From: Lachnospiraceae bacterium
GTDB taxonomy: Bacteria; Bacillota; Clostridia; Lachnospirales; Lachnospiraceae
DNA length: 41,880 nucleotides
Direction of reading: 5' to 3'
Assembly (NCBI GenBank): GCA_022781395.1
Contig: JALETS010000056.1
Span: 1 to 41,880 of the forward strand
Below, piece by piece: positions 6,403 to 14,813 of the stretch; positions within the stretch are counted from its first letter, which is position 1, and the number at the start of each line of letters is the position of its first letter. The notes beneath the pieces were generated by a model. It was not told the DNA's origin and did not search any database. It saw nothing but the letters and a program-made list of their open reading frames with translations. The position numbers and the translations under genes were made by a program.

Positions 6403-7659
6403 ATGGGAATGAATAACACACCTTCGGGAGAGAGAATTCATATCGGATTTTTCGGTAGAAGAAACGCGGGTAAGTCCAGCCTTGTCAATGCAGTAACAGG
6501 ACAGGAACTGGCGGTAGTATCGGAGCAGAAGGGAACCACAACAGACCCTGTTTATAAAGCGATGGAGCTTTTACCACTGGGTCCCGTCATGATCATTGAT
6601 ACGCCGGGCTTTGATGATGAAGGAAGTCTGGGTGAGCTTCGTGTGAAAAAAACGAAGCAGGTTCTTAACAAAACCGATGTGGCTGTACTGGTAGTGGATG
6701 CCACAGAAGGTCTTGGACCCTGTGACAGGGAACTGATTACACTTTTCAGGCAGAAGGAGCTTCCTTATATCATAGCTGTTAATAAGGCGGATCTGACCGG
6801 AGATCCGGAAGAACTGGTGGGAAAAGTGTCTGAGCAGATAAAGGATGATGGAACCGGCAAAGAAGCCGTTGGCGGCGCATCTGCCGTGGTAGCGGTCAGT
6901 GCATTGAAGACGCAGGGAATCTATGAACTGAAGGAGACTATCGGTAAGCTGGCAGCAGAGGAAGAGAATGACAAACGACTGGTGGGAGACCTGGTAAAGC
7001 CCGGTGATCTGGTCGTTCTGGTGGTGCCGATTGATTCTGCGGCACCGAAAGGAAGGCTGATTCTTCCCCAGCAGCAGGCCATTAGGGATCTGCTGGAGGC
7101 GGGTGTTGCCTCTGCGGTCGTCAGGGAGAGCGAACTGGATGACACACTGAAACGGCTTGGACAGAAACCGGCCATGGTCATTACGGACAGTCAGGCCTTT
7201 GAAGAGGTGGCGAAGATTGTGCCGGAGGATGTGACTCTCACTTCTTTTTCCATTTTAATGGCACGTTATAAGGGGCTGCTGGATCTGGCGGTGGATGGCG
7301 TGAAGGCCATTGGTAAGCTTAAGGATGGTGACCGTGTGCTGATTTCGGAGGGATGCACTCATCACAGACAGTGTGATGATATCGGTACCGTGAAAATTCC
7401 ACGGTGGCTGAAGCAGCATACCGGTAAGGAACTGATAATAGAGACTTCTTCCGGCATGGGCTTTCCGGAGGAGCTGTCCCCTTATGCGATGATTATTCAT
7501 TGTGGTGGCTGTATGCTGAATGAGAAAGAGATAAGGTACCGTATGAAGTGCGCCAAAGATGCGGGAGTTTCCATCACGAACTATGGGATTGTCATCGCTT
7601 ATATGAAAGGAATTTTGCAAAGAAGTATCTCCCTTTTCCCGTATCTGCATTTGTCATAG
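6403..7659 (+). CDS. hydF: HydF, GTPase scaffold for H-cluster assembly
   Basis: A 418-residue GTPase and iron-sulfur scaffold that receives the 2Fe precursor and delivers it to apo-hydrogenase. The GTPase domain has a P-loop GRRNAGKS (18-25), DTPGF (66-70) and NKAD (127-130). The C-terminal cluster-binding motif C318-T-H320 ... H366-C367-G-G-C370 is intact. Start 6403 follows GGGAAAGGCAG at a normal distance; the in-frame upstream extension overlaps the end of hydG and lacks homology. A second ATG (6409) two codons on is possible. It is the last gene of the maturation operon; a terminator follows at 7686. No hydA is present in the window. Confidence 0.95.
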   Translation: MGMNNTPSGERIHIGFFGRRNAGKSSLVNAVTGQELAVVSEQKGTTTDPVYKAMELLPLGPVMIIDTPGFDDEGSLGELRVKKTKQVLNKTDVAVLVVDATEGLGPCDRELITLFRQKELPYIIAVNKADLTGDPEELVGKVSEQIKDDGTGKEAVGGASAVVAVSALKTQGIYELKETIGKLAAEEENDKRLVGDLVKPGDLVVLVVPIDSAAPKGRLILPQQQAIRDLLEAGVASAVVRESELDDTLKRLGQKPAMVITDSQAFEEVAKIVPEDVTLTSFSILMARYKGLLDLAVDGVKAIGKLKDGDRVLISEGCTHHRQCDDIGTVKIPRWLKQHTGKELIIETSSGMGFPEELSPYAMIIHCGGCMLNEKEIRYRMKCAKDAGVSITNYGIVIAYMKGILQRSISLFPYLHLS

Positions 7660-7685
7660 TTTTTTCAGGCGAAATGTGATATATT

Positions 7686-7746
7686 TATAGGTAACTGTTC
7701 GGAAGTGGTTATACAAAGGGCTTCGAAACGGTTGCCTATAATTTTT
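7686..7746 (+). terminator. Long-hairpin terminator after hydF
   Basis: TATAGGTAAC (7686-7695) pairs with GTTGCCTATA (7731-7740), one G-U pair. An inner stem of GTTCG-AAG with CTTCGAA-C extends the hairpin, and ATTTTT follows. It starts 27 nt after the hydF stop and closes the operon. Confidence 0.7.
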
Positions 7747-7771
7747 ATCGTGAGTGAAAGAAGGAAAATAA

Positions 7772-8500
7772 GTGTATACATTTGACGGCAGAGTAAGGTA
7801 CAGTGAAGTGGGCGTGGACGGCAATATGACGATTGAGTCACTTTTGGACTATTTTCAGGATGCCTCCATTTTCCATTCGGAGGATGTAGGACTTGGGGTA
7901 GACTATTTTCAGAAGGTAAATCTGGTGTGGATGTTGTCTGCCTGGCAGATCTGTGTGAACAGGCGGCCTCATTTGTGTGAAAATATCGTTATCGGCACAT
8001 CGGCCTATGAATTCAAGGGATTTATGGGAAGCCGTAATTTCCTGATGAAGACGAAAGAAGGAGAAGTGCTGGCCTATGCCAATTCCATCTGGAGTCTGAT
8101 GGATCTTAATAAAATGATGCCGACGAAGGTAAAGGAAGATTTTGCTTCCATTTATCATCTGGAAGAGAAGTATCCTATGGAATATGCACCGCGTAAAATT
8201 AATGTTCCGGCAAATGGCAGGAAGATGGAGCCGTTTGTGGTCAAGACGCATCATCTGGATACCAACTATCATGTCAATAATGGTCAGTATGTGCGTATGG
8301 CCATGGATTATGTTCCGGAGGATTTTGAGATCGGACAGCTTCGCGTGGAATATAAGAATCAGGCAGTATTGGATGATGTGATCCACCCGGAGGTGGCAGT
8401 CAGTGAGGATGGCAGATTGTATACAGTATCCCTGAACAATGGGGACGGGAAGTCATACAGTATTGTGGAGCTGCAGGGCAAAAGTTTTCCGGCAGATTAA
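7772..8500 (+). CDS. Acyl-ACP thioesterase (FatA/FatB-like, double hotdog)
   Basis: A 242-residue thioesterase of the PF01643 acyl-ACP family, which hydrolyses fatty acyl-ACP to free fatty acid in the cytoplasm. Two hotdog domains are recognisable: the first at ~1-125 (YFQDASIFHSEDVGLG, then the central SRNFLMKTKEGEVLAYANSIW region) and the second at ~145-240 with HHLDTNYHVNNGQYVRMAMD, whose D/N-H cluster corresponds to the catalytic region. The start is GTG 7772 with AAGGAAAA upstream; no ATG fits the hotdog N-terminus. It sits between the hydF terminator and cvfB with no obvious functional tie to either. Confidence 0.88.
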   Translation: MYTFDGRVRYSEVGVDGNMTIESLLDYFQDASIFHSEDVGLGVDYFQKVNLVWMLSAWQICVNRRPHLCENIVIGTSAYEFKGFMGSRNFLMKTKEGEVLAYANSIWSLMDLNKMMPTKVKEDFASIYHLEEKYPMEYAPRKINVPANGRKMEPFVVKTHHLDTNYHVNNGQYVRMAMDYVPEDFEIGQLRVEYKNQAVLDDVIHPEVAVSEDGRLYTVSLNNGDGKSYSIVELQGKSFPAD

Positions 8501-8554
8501 AGACGGGTACTTCATAAGAATGGTTGAGAATAAGTAAGACAGAACGGAGAGACA

Positions 8555-9391
8555 ATGATTCAATTAGGTGAAATACAGACATTACAGATTGTTAAGAAGG
8601 TAGAATTTGGTGTTTATCTGGGAGATGGAATAAACCCGGAGGAGAAGGTGCTGCTTCCTAAGAAGCAGGTGCCTGACGGAGCACAGATGGGTGATCCGGT
8701 GCAGGTGTTTGTTTATCGGGATTCCAAAGATCGGCTGATCGCCACCACCAATATGCCTAAGCTGACTCTTCACGGTGTGGCGAGAGTGAAGGTGGCACAG
8801 GTGGGCAGGATAGGTGCATTTTTAGACTGGGGTCTGGAAAAAGAGCTGTTGCTCCCTTTCAAGGAACAGACTAAGAAGGTGTCTGCCGGAGAGGAATGTC
8901 TGGTGGCACTGTATATTGATAAGAGCAGCAGATTGTGTGCAACCATGAATGTGTATCCTTATCTGGATAAGAATAGCCCATATCACAAGGATGACAGGGT
9001 AACGGGTACGGTTTATGAGATTAGTCAGAATTTCGGTGCATTTGTGGCAGTGGATGATCAGTATTCCGGATTGATCCCTAAGAAGGAGCTGTATGGAAAT
9101 GTACAGATCGGGGATCGGATTGCAGCGAGAGTGACCGGGGTCAAGGAGGATGGTAAGCTGGATCTGAGCATCCGTGAGAAAGCCTATCTGCAGATAGAAC
9201 AGGATGCGGAGAAGGTGCTGGATATTATAGACAGCTTTGACGGTGTTCTGCCTTTTAATGATAAGGCATCTCCGGAAGTGATCAAGAGAGAGACCCAGAT
9301 GAGTAAGAATGAGTTTAAACGGGCAGTGGGACATCTGCTCAAGATGGGTAAGATTACAATAACAGAAAAGGCGATCCGGCATGAACAGTAA
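8555..9391 (+). CDS. cvfB: CvfB/YitL-family S1-domain RNA-binding protein
   Basis: A 278-residue cytoplasmic protein with tandem S1-type OB folds and a C-terminal winged helix, matching CvfB (conserved virulence factor B, YitL). The S1 units are visible as VKKVEFGVYLGDG (~11), VAQVGRIGAFLDWG (~79) and GTVYEISQNFGAFVAVDDQYSGLIP (~152, quoted in two parts by family logic), with a repeated GxFL/GAFV pattern. The winged helix spans ~225-278 (MSKNEFKRAVGHLLKMGKI). CvfB binds RNA and affects virulence-gene expression in Staphylococcus; its role here is unknown. RBS-like ACGGAGAGAC precedes ATG 8555. Its stop overlaps the CPBP start by 11 bases. Confidence 0.88.
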   Translation: MIQLGEIQTLQIVKKVEFGVYLGDGINPEEKVLLPKKQVPDGAQMGDPVQVFVYRDSKDRLIATTNMPKLTLHGVARVKVAQVGRIGAFLDWGLEKELLLPFKEQTKKVSAGEECLVALYIDKSSRLCATMNVYPYLDKNSPYHKDDRVTGTVYEISQNFGAFVAVDDQYSGLIPKKELYGNVQIGDRIAARVTGVKEDGKLDLSIREKAYLQIEQDAEKVLDIIDSFDGVLPFNDKASPEVIKRETQMSKNEFKRAVGHLLKMGKITITEKAIRHEQ

Positions 9392-10301
9392 AAAATCCAA
9401 CTGGCTTTTCCTTACAATCATATTAGTGCATTTTGCAGTGGTAGCGTTTCTACTCGTGATGGGCGACAGGATTCCGTTTGGCATTATTGCGAACCTTATA
9501 GTCAGTGAGGGCATTATAATTGTTCCGGCACTTTTTTTTCTGTTTTTGTCCGGGAGCAGACGGAATGAGATATTGCGGTTTCATAAGATTAAAATATCCA
9601 GCGCATTCATGATCGTGCTATTCACATTTCTGATTATGCCTCTTGTGACGGTTCTGAATGCAATTTCCATGTTTTTTACGGAGAATGCGGTTGTAGCCAT
9701 GCAGGAAGAAATTCTGAGTGTTACATTTCCGGTTATGTTGTTTATGATTGGTATCTTTGGGCCATTCTGTGAGGAATTTGTGTTTCGTGGTATGGTTTAT
9801 GGCGGATATGTGAAATCGGGAAGTCGGTTTTGGGCGATTCTTCTTTCGGCTCTCCTTTTCGGATTGATGCATATGAATTTTAATCAGGCGATTTATGCCT
9901 TTGTGATAGGACTTATGCTGTCGCTTCTGATGGAAGCCACAGGCAGTCTTTGGGCATCTATGCTGTGTCATATGATTTTCAATTCGGAACAGGTCTGCCT
10001 GATGTATTTGTCTACCAAGGTATTGGGACTTATGTCGGAGCAGGAGCTTGAGAATGTGCAGATGACACAGGAATCACTGATCGTGGCACTCAGCGGTTAT
10101 CTGGTAATTGCTGCGGTCACTACACCGATTGCCTTCTGTGTTCTGGTGTGGATTGCGAAGAATGAGGGACGGGCAGAGGCGTTAAAACAGATATGGACCG
10201 GACGTGGGGAAAAGAAGGAATATATGGTAACTGTGCCTCTTGTTATAGCGGTGGTTCTTTGTCTGGCTTATATGAGTCTGGAATTTATTCTACTACGTTA
10301 A
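9381..10301 (+). CDS. CPBP-family (CAAX/bacteriocin-processing) intramembrane metalloprotease
   Basis: A 306-residue polytopic membrane protein of the Abi/CPBP family. Motif 1 E131-E132-x3-R136 (EEFVFRG), motif 2 H164 (GLMHMNF) and motif 3 H197-x3-N201 (HMIFN) are all present, so the glutamate/histidine active site is intact. About seven to eight hydrophobic segments are visible: residues ~8-27, 35-57, 74-98, 115-130, 152-163, 170-187, 232-258, 282-304. Family members process prenylated proteins or peptides, or act in signalling; the substrate here is unknown. It overlaps cvfB by 11 bases, so the two are translationally coupled. Confidence 0.9.
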   Translation: MNSKKSNWLFLTIILVHFAVVAFLLVMGDRIPFGIIANLIVSEGIIIVPALFFLFLSGSRRNEILRFHKIKISSAFMIVLFTFLIMPLVTVLNAISMFFTENAVVAMQEEILSVTFPVMLFMIGIFGPFCEEFVFRGMVYGGYVKSGSRFWAILLSALLFGLMHMNFNQAIYAFVIGLMLSLLMEATGSLWASMLCHMIFNSEQVCLMYLSTKVLGLMSEQELENVQMTQESLIVALSGYLVIAAVTTPIAFCVLVWIAKNEGRAEALKQIWTGRGEKKEYMVTVPLVIAVVLCLAYMSLEFILLR

Positions 10302-10330
10302 AAAGGTTCGCCCGGCGGCGAACCTTTTTT
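10300..10330 (+). terminator. Bidirectional terminator between convergent genes
   Basis: A-rich 5' side, then GGTTCGCC (10305-10312), loop CGGC, GGCGAACC (10317-10324) and T6. The A-run on one side and T-run on the other let it stop both the CPBP gene (+) and the yjfB-like gene (-), whose stop codon lies six bases away. Confidence 0.92.
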
Positions 10331-10335
10331 AGTGG

Positions 10336-10527
10336 CTAAATTGAAATATCGATATTAGAACCGACATATGGGTTCACGGATCGCTCCATTGCAGCGGCAT
10401 CCATCATGCCTACGATCTGTTCACCGGTAGAAGAAGCCTGATCCAGAGATTTGCTTAGCATGGCTACACCATAAGCACTCTGGGTATTTACGGTGGACAT
10501 CGACATTGATAATGCAGCAATATCCAT
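10336..10527 (-). CDS. YjfB-like putative motility protein
   Basis: A 63-residue protein of the YjfB / putative motility protein family (PF14070-like), small proteins found in flagellated Firmicutes. The N-terminus MDIAALSMSMSTVNTQSAYG and the central helix MLSKSLDQASSTGEQIVGMM fit the family pattern. An eight-residue N-terminal extension (to 10551) is in frame, but homology begins at MDIAAL, so I chose 10527; GAAGAAAGG lies upstream on this strand. It is the only confident minus-strand gene here, a monocistron with its own promoter and a shared terminator. Its function is unknown; co-occurrence with motility is family knowledge. Confidence 0.75.
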   Translation of the reverse strand: MDIAALSMSMSTVNTQSAYGVAMLSKSLDQASSTGEQIVGMMDAAAMERSVNPYVGSNIDISI

Positions 10528-10567
10528 AAAAATCACCATACCTTTCTTCAATATTTGTTATATATAA

Positions 10568-10596
10568 AGTATATCACAACTTGTCTTAAATGACGA
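10568..10596 (-). promoter_or_regulatory. Promoter of the yjfB-like gene
   Basis: On the minus strand TCGTCA (10596-10591), a 17-bp spacer and TATACT (10573-10568) preceded by TG one base away (extended -10). It looks like a main-sigma promoter; I do not see a sigma-D/FliA flagellar element. The rest of 10597-10819 is A/T-rich with nothing I can name. Confidence 0.5.
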
Positions 10597-10819
10597 GTTT
10601 TTTTGATAAGACTTTGGGACAAAATCCTTTGTATAAAATGTCTAAACGAATAAAATATGAAAAAACGGTGTTTTCGTTATAAAATACACAAAAAAATTAT
10701 GATTTGAGGTAGATTTTTTTGTAAATATAGATTAAAATGAGAAATGGATGTTGCTTTTTGATATAAAACAATATTTGTTGCTTTGTGTAATTTGCTAAAG
10801 GAATAATAAGAGGTGGGGT

Positions 10820-11908
10820 ATGATTTCAAATCAGATTTTGCAAAATACCATTGAGGGGTTAAAATCCATTGCAAGAGTGGAATTATGTGTCATGGACGTT
10901 GATGGGAAGGCAGTTGCCATGACAGAAGATGAGATGGAGAAGTGTGGCAAGGCAGCAGCAGAGTTTGCTAAATCTCCGGCAGATTCCCAGGAGATACAGG
11001 GCTATCAGTATTTTAAGATATTTGACGAGCAGCAGCTGGAGTATATCCTGATTGCAGGCGGGGTGGGGGAAGATGTCTACATGGTAGGTAAGATGGTAGC
11101 CTTCCAGATCCAGAACCTGCTGGTGGCCTATAAGGAGCGGTTTGATAAGGATAACTTTATTAAGAATCTGCTGTTAGACAATCTGCTTTTAGTCGATATC
11201 TACAGTCGTGCCAAGAAGCTGCATATTCAGACAGAGGTCATGCGTGTTGCTCTGATCATAGAGACTGAAAATACAAAGGACAGTAATGTCCTGGAGATCA
11301 TGCGTACATATTTTGGCAGCAATAGCAAGGACTTTATTACTGCTGTGGACGAGAATAATGTAATCGTGGTCAAAGACCTGTCAGAAGGAGAGGGTATTAA
11401 GGAGATTGATAAGAATGCATCCGCTATTGTTGCTTTTCTTCAGAAGGAGAATTTCAAGAAGGTCAGAATTGCCTACGGTACTATCGTAAGCGAACTGAAG
11501 GAAGTGAGCCGTTCCTATAAGGAAGCTAAGATGGCATTGGATGTGGGCAAGATCTTCTTTGATGAAAGAGATGTCATCGCGTACAGTGAACTTGGTATCG
11601 GACGGTTGATCTATCAGTTGCCGATTCCGCTATGTAAGATGTTTATCAAGGAGATTTTTGACGGTAAGAGTCCAGATGACTTTGATGAGGAAACTCTGAC
11701 AACTATCAATAAGTTCTTCGAGAATTCCCTGAATGTATCGGAGACTTCCAGACAACTTTTTATTCATCGTAATACGCTGGTATATCGTCTGGATAAGTTA
11801 CAGAAAAGCACAGGGCTTGATTTAAGAGTATTTGAGGATGCGATTACCTTTAAGATTGCATTGATGGTTGTCAAATATATGAAATATATGGAAAGCTTTG
11901 AGTACTAA
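10820..11908 (+). CDS. PucR/CdaR-type helix-turn-helix transcriptional regulator
   Basis: A 362-residue regulator. The N-terminal ~100 residues resemble the sugar-diacid-recognition (CdaR N-terminal) or related sensory domain. The middle (~125-270) is the GGDEF-derived module common in PucR proteins (ALIIETEN, YGTIVSELKEVSRSYKEAK, ELGIGRLIYQLP). The last ~60 residues are the PucR C-terminal HTH: FFENSLNVSETSRQLFIHRN followed by TLVYRLDKLQ. The ribosome site AGAGGTGGGG precedes ATG 10820. It lies just upstream of ftsE with the same orientation and a ~20-nt gap, so it may be co-transcribed with ftsEX. The effector is unknown; sugar diacids are only a family guess. Confidence 0.85.
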   Translation: MISNQILQNTIEGLKSIARVELCVMDVDGKAVAMTEDEMEKCGKAAAEFAKSPADSQEIQGYQYFKIFDEQQLEYILIAGGVGEDVYMVGKMVAFQIQNLLVAYKERFDKDNFIKNLLLDNLLLVDIYSRAKKLHIQTEVMRVALIIETENTKDSNVLEIMRTYFGSNSKDFITAVDENNVIVVKDLSEGEGIKEIDKNASAIVAFLQKENFKKVRIAYGTIVSELKEVSRSYKEAKMALDVGKIFFDERDVIAYSELGIGRLIYQLPIPLCKMFIKEIFDGKSPDDFDEETLTTINKFFENSLNVSETSRQLFIHRNTLVYRLDKLQKSTGLDLRVFEDAITFKIALMVVKYMKYMESFEY

Positions 11909-11929
11909 GAAACATAGGTGGTGAACAAC

Positions 11930-12661
11930 GTGGCAGAGAAGAAGAAAAAGAAAACCGCAGCAGCGGATAAGGAGATTATTACGCTTACCAATGTCTGTAA
12001 GGCATATTCTACCGGTGCACCTGCACTAAAAGATGTTAACCTGCATATTAATAAGGGCGAATTTGTGTTTATCGTAGGAGACAGCGGATCAGGTAAATCT
12101 ACCCTGATCAAGCTTTTGTTGCGCGAGCTGACGATTACAAGCGGATATATTAATGTTATGGGGTATGATCTGTCAAAGATACGGCATCGTAAGATTCCGA
12201 AATTCAGAAGGAATCTTGGAATTGTATTCCAGGATTTCCGTCTTCTGAAAGACAGAAATGTATATGAGAACGTTGCTTTTGCACAGAGAATTATTCAGAA
12301 GTCCAATAAGGAGATTAAAAAGAACGTCCCCAGTATTCTGTCTGTCGTAGGCCTTGCAGGTAAATATAAGGCGAAGCCGAGACAACTTTCCGGTGGTGAG
12401 CAACAGAGAGTGGCACTCGCAAGAGCGCTTGTTAACCAGCCTGCTATTCTGCTTGCGGATGAGCCTACCGGTAATCTGGACCCTAAGAACTCGTGGGAGA
12501 TTATGAAGCTTCTGGAGCAGATCAACGAGAACGGTACTACGGTTATTGTGGTAACACATAACAGGGAGATCGTTAATTCCATGCAGAAGAGGGTGGTTAC
12601 CCTGAAGAAAGGCGTTATTGTAAGCGACGAGGAAAAGGGAGGATATATCGATGAGGATTAG
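11930..12661 (+). CDS. ftsE: FtsE, cell-division ABC transporter ATPase
   Basis: A 243-residue ATPase that pairs with FtsX at the septum and transmits ATP-driven motion to periplasmic hydrolase activators. Walker A is GDSGSGKST (50-58), the signature LSGGEQQ begins at 153, and Walker B is ILLADEPTG (D177, E178); the H-loop is VVTHNRE. There is a short Lys/Ala-rich N-terminal tail (AEKKKKKTAAA) that typical FtsE lacks. I chose GTG 11930, eight bases after AGGTGG; two upstream GTG codons overlap that ribosome site. It overlaps ftsX by 11 bases. Confidence 0.93.
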   Translation: MAEKKKKKTAAADKEIITLTNVCKAYSTGAPALKDVNLHINKGEFVFIVGDSGSGKSTLIKLLLRELTITSGYINVMGYDLSKIRHRKIPKFRRNLGIVFQDFRLLKDRNVYENVAFAQRIIQKSNKEIKKNVPSILSVVGLAGKYKAKPRQLSGGEQQRVALARALVNQPAILLADEPTGNLDPKNSWEIMKLLEQINENGTTVIVVTHNREIVNSMQKRVVTLKKGVIVSDEEKGGYIDED

Positions 12662-13547
12662 TACGTTTTTCTATACACTCAGACAGGGATTTCGCAACCT
12701 TTTCAGAAATAAGTGGTTTACGTTGGCCTCCATTGCAACCATTAGTGCCTGTCTGTTTCTTTTCGGACTGTTTTATGCAATTATAACTAATTTTCAACAT
12801 ATTGTTAAGACGGCAGAGGAAGGTGTGTCTGTAACGGTATTTTTCGATGAGGGAATCGATGATACGCTGATACAGCAGATTGGTGATCAGATCAGTAAGC
12901 GCCCGGAAGTATCTGACATTCATTTTGTGTCTGCAGAGGAAGCCTGGGATACCTTTAAACAGGAGTATCTGGGAGATTATGCAGACGGCTTTACGGAAAA
13001 TCCCTTGGAGGATTCTGCCAATTATGAGATTTATCTGAATGATGTATCCATGCAGCCTGCCCTGGTAACTTATCTGGAATCCTTAGATGGAGTCCGGCTG
13101 GTCAATCGTTCCGATATTGCTGCTACGACGCTGACAGGTGTGAATGCATTGATTGCTTATGTATCCATGGGCATTATAGCAATCCTGTTTGCAGTATCTG
13201 TGTTCTTGATCAGTAATACGGTTACGATCGGTATCTCGGTACGTAAGGAGGAGATCAATATTATGAAATATATTGGGGCTACGGATTTCTTTGTCAGATC
13301 TCCCTTTGTCATTGAAGGTATGCTGATCGGTCTGATTGGTGCGGCAATTCCGTTGGGCTTAATTTACGTTGTATATAATGTGGTACTGGAGTATGTAACG
13401 GATCGGTTCAATATGCTGTCTTCGCTGCTGAGTTTCCTGGCGGTAGAGGAGATTTTCAATGTATTGGTACCTGTTTCTCTGGGAATAGGTGTTGGTATCG
13501 GTTTCTTGGGAAGTATTGTGACAGTTAGAAAACACTTAAGAGTGTAA
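12651..13547 (+). CDS. ftsX: FtsX, cell-division ABC transporter permease-like subunit
   Basis: A 298-residue membrane protein with four transmembrane segments (~22-47, 165-190, 218-243, 263-290), typical for FtsX. The large extracytoplasmic loop (~50-160) carries the sequence that contacts coiled-coil hydrolase activators. The N-terminal FRNLFRNKWFTLASI and the later RKEEINIMKYIGATDFF are family signatures. It has no transport role; with FtsE it gates murein hydrolysis. The gene is translationally coupled to ftsE and followed by the PcsB/EnvC-like gene, its likely partner. Confidence 0.93.
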   Translation: MRISTFFYTLRQGFRNLFRNKWFTLASIATISACLFLFGLFYAIITNFQHIVKTAEEGVSVTVFFDEGIDDTLIQQIGDQISKRPEVSDIHFVSAEEAWDTFKQEYLGDYADGFTENPLEDSANYEIYLNDVSMQPALVTYLESLDGVRLVNRSDIAATTLTGVNALIAYVSMGIIAILFAVSVFLISNTVTIGISVRKEEINIMKYIGATDFFVRSPFVIEGMLIGLIGAAIPLGLIYVVYNVVLEYVTDRFNMLSSLLSFLAVEEIFNVLVPVSLGIGVGIGFLGSIVTVRKHLRV

Positions 13548-13570
13548 TATTCATTAATGTAGGGATGTAT

Positions 13571-14779
13571 ATGAGACATTGGAAGAAAGCAGTATGTCTG
13601 CTGACCGGTATGGCCATTCTATTTACTTATGCGTCACCCACTGAGGCAGCTACGACAAATGAAAGTATTCAGCAAAAGGAAGCAGAAATCGCAGAGGCCA
13701 AAAAAGAAGTTTCCAATCTGAAATCAAATCTGACAGATGTGGAGAAACTGAAGAAAGAACTTGAACAGTCTAAAAGTGACCTGACGGCATATGTGACAGA
13801 ACTGGATGGGCAATTAAGCAGCATACAGGCAAAGATAGAACAATATAATACATTAATCACAGAAAAGGAAGAGGAGATAGAGGAAACCGGGAAGGAACTG
13901 GAAGAGGCGATCAGGCAGCAGGAAGAGCAGTATGCGGCCATGAAGAAGCGCATTAAGTTTATGTATGAGAAAGGTGATACCTTTTATCTGGAGCTCCTGC
14001 TTACTTCCGGTGGCTTTGCGGATATGACGAATAAAGCCGATTATATAGAGGCATTATCAGAGTATGACAGGAATAAGCTGGAGGAATATGCCGAAACAAC
14101 AGAATTGATACAGCTTTGTAAAGAAGAACTGGAAGCTGAAAAGGAAGTGTTGGATGAGGCAAAGGTGGCAGTGGAACAGGAAGAGGCCAATGTCAATACT
14201 TTGATTGCGGAAAAAGAAGCACAGATTACCTCAGTATCCACTGATATTTCCAATAAAGAGGCAGCCATCAAAGAGTACGAAGAGATGATTGCACAGCAGA
14301 ATGCCGAGATTGCGGCACTGGAAAAAGCAGTAGCGGAAGAGAAGGCGAGACTTGCAGCAGAGAATGCCCAGGCGAGAATCTATAACGGTGGTATGTTTGC
14401 GTTCCCTCTTACCAGCTACACAAGGATATCCGATAATTACGGTAATCGTATTCATCCTATCTTAGGCACACAACAGTTTCATAATGGTGTCGATTTTGCA
14501 GCACCCGGGGGCACACCGATTCTGGCAGCATATGATGGTGATGTAGTGGCAGCAGCGTATAGCGGCTCTATGGGAAATTATGTCATGATCAATCATGGAA
14601 GCGGTCTTTATACGATTTACATGCATGCCTCTGCCTTGTATGTATCCAAGGGGCAGACGGTTTCAAAGGGACAGACTATTGCAGCGGTAGGCAGTACCGG
14701 AAGATCTACAGGTAATCATCTGCATTTCAGCGTACGTCTCAACGGAAGCTATGTGAGTCCGTGGAATTATTTGCAATAA
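13571..14779 (+). CDS. PcsB/EnvC-like coiled-coil murein hydrolase or activator with M23 domain
   Basis: A 402-residue secreted protein. Signal peptide at ~1-26 (KKAVCLLTGMAILFTYASP, cut near TEA-A). Two long coiled-coil stretches (~32-125 and ~175-280, rich in E/K/A/Q) follow. The C-terminal LytM/M23 domain (~300-402) keeps the zinc ligands H304-x3-D308 and the H383-L-H385 motif, so unlike degenerate EnvC activators it should be an active endopeptidase. Such proteins bind the FtsX loop and cut septal wall. The start at 13571 is preferred to 13565 because AGGG abuts the latter. It is cotranscribed behind ftsEX. Confidence 0.9.
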   Translation: MRHWKKAVCLLTGMAILFTYASPTEAATTNESIQQKEAEIAEAKKEVSNLKSNLTDVEKLKKELEQSKSDLTAYVTELDGQLSSIQAKIEQYNTLITEKEEEIEETGKELEEAIRQQEEQYAAMKKRIKFMYEKGDTFYLELLLTSGGFADMTNKADYIEALSEYDRNKLEEYAETTELIQLCKEELEAEKEVLDEAKVAVEQEEANVNTLIAEKEAQITSVSTDISNKEAAIKEYEEMIAQQNAEIAALEKAVAEEKARLAAENAQARIYNGGMFAFPLTSYTRISDNYGNRIHPILGTQQFHNGVDFAAPGGTPILAAYDGDVVAAAYSGSMGNYVMINHGSGLYTIYMHASALYVSKGQTVSKGQTIAAVGSTGRSTGNHLHFSVRLNGSYVSPWNYLQ

Positions 14780-14813
14780 GAGAGAGTATATATCAAGTAG
14801 GAGATGAATTGTT

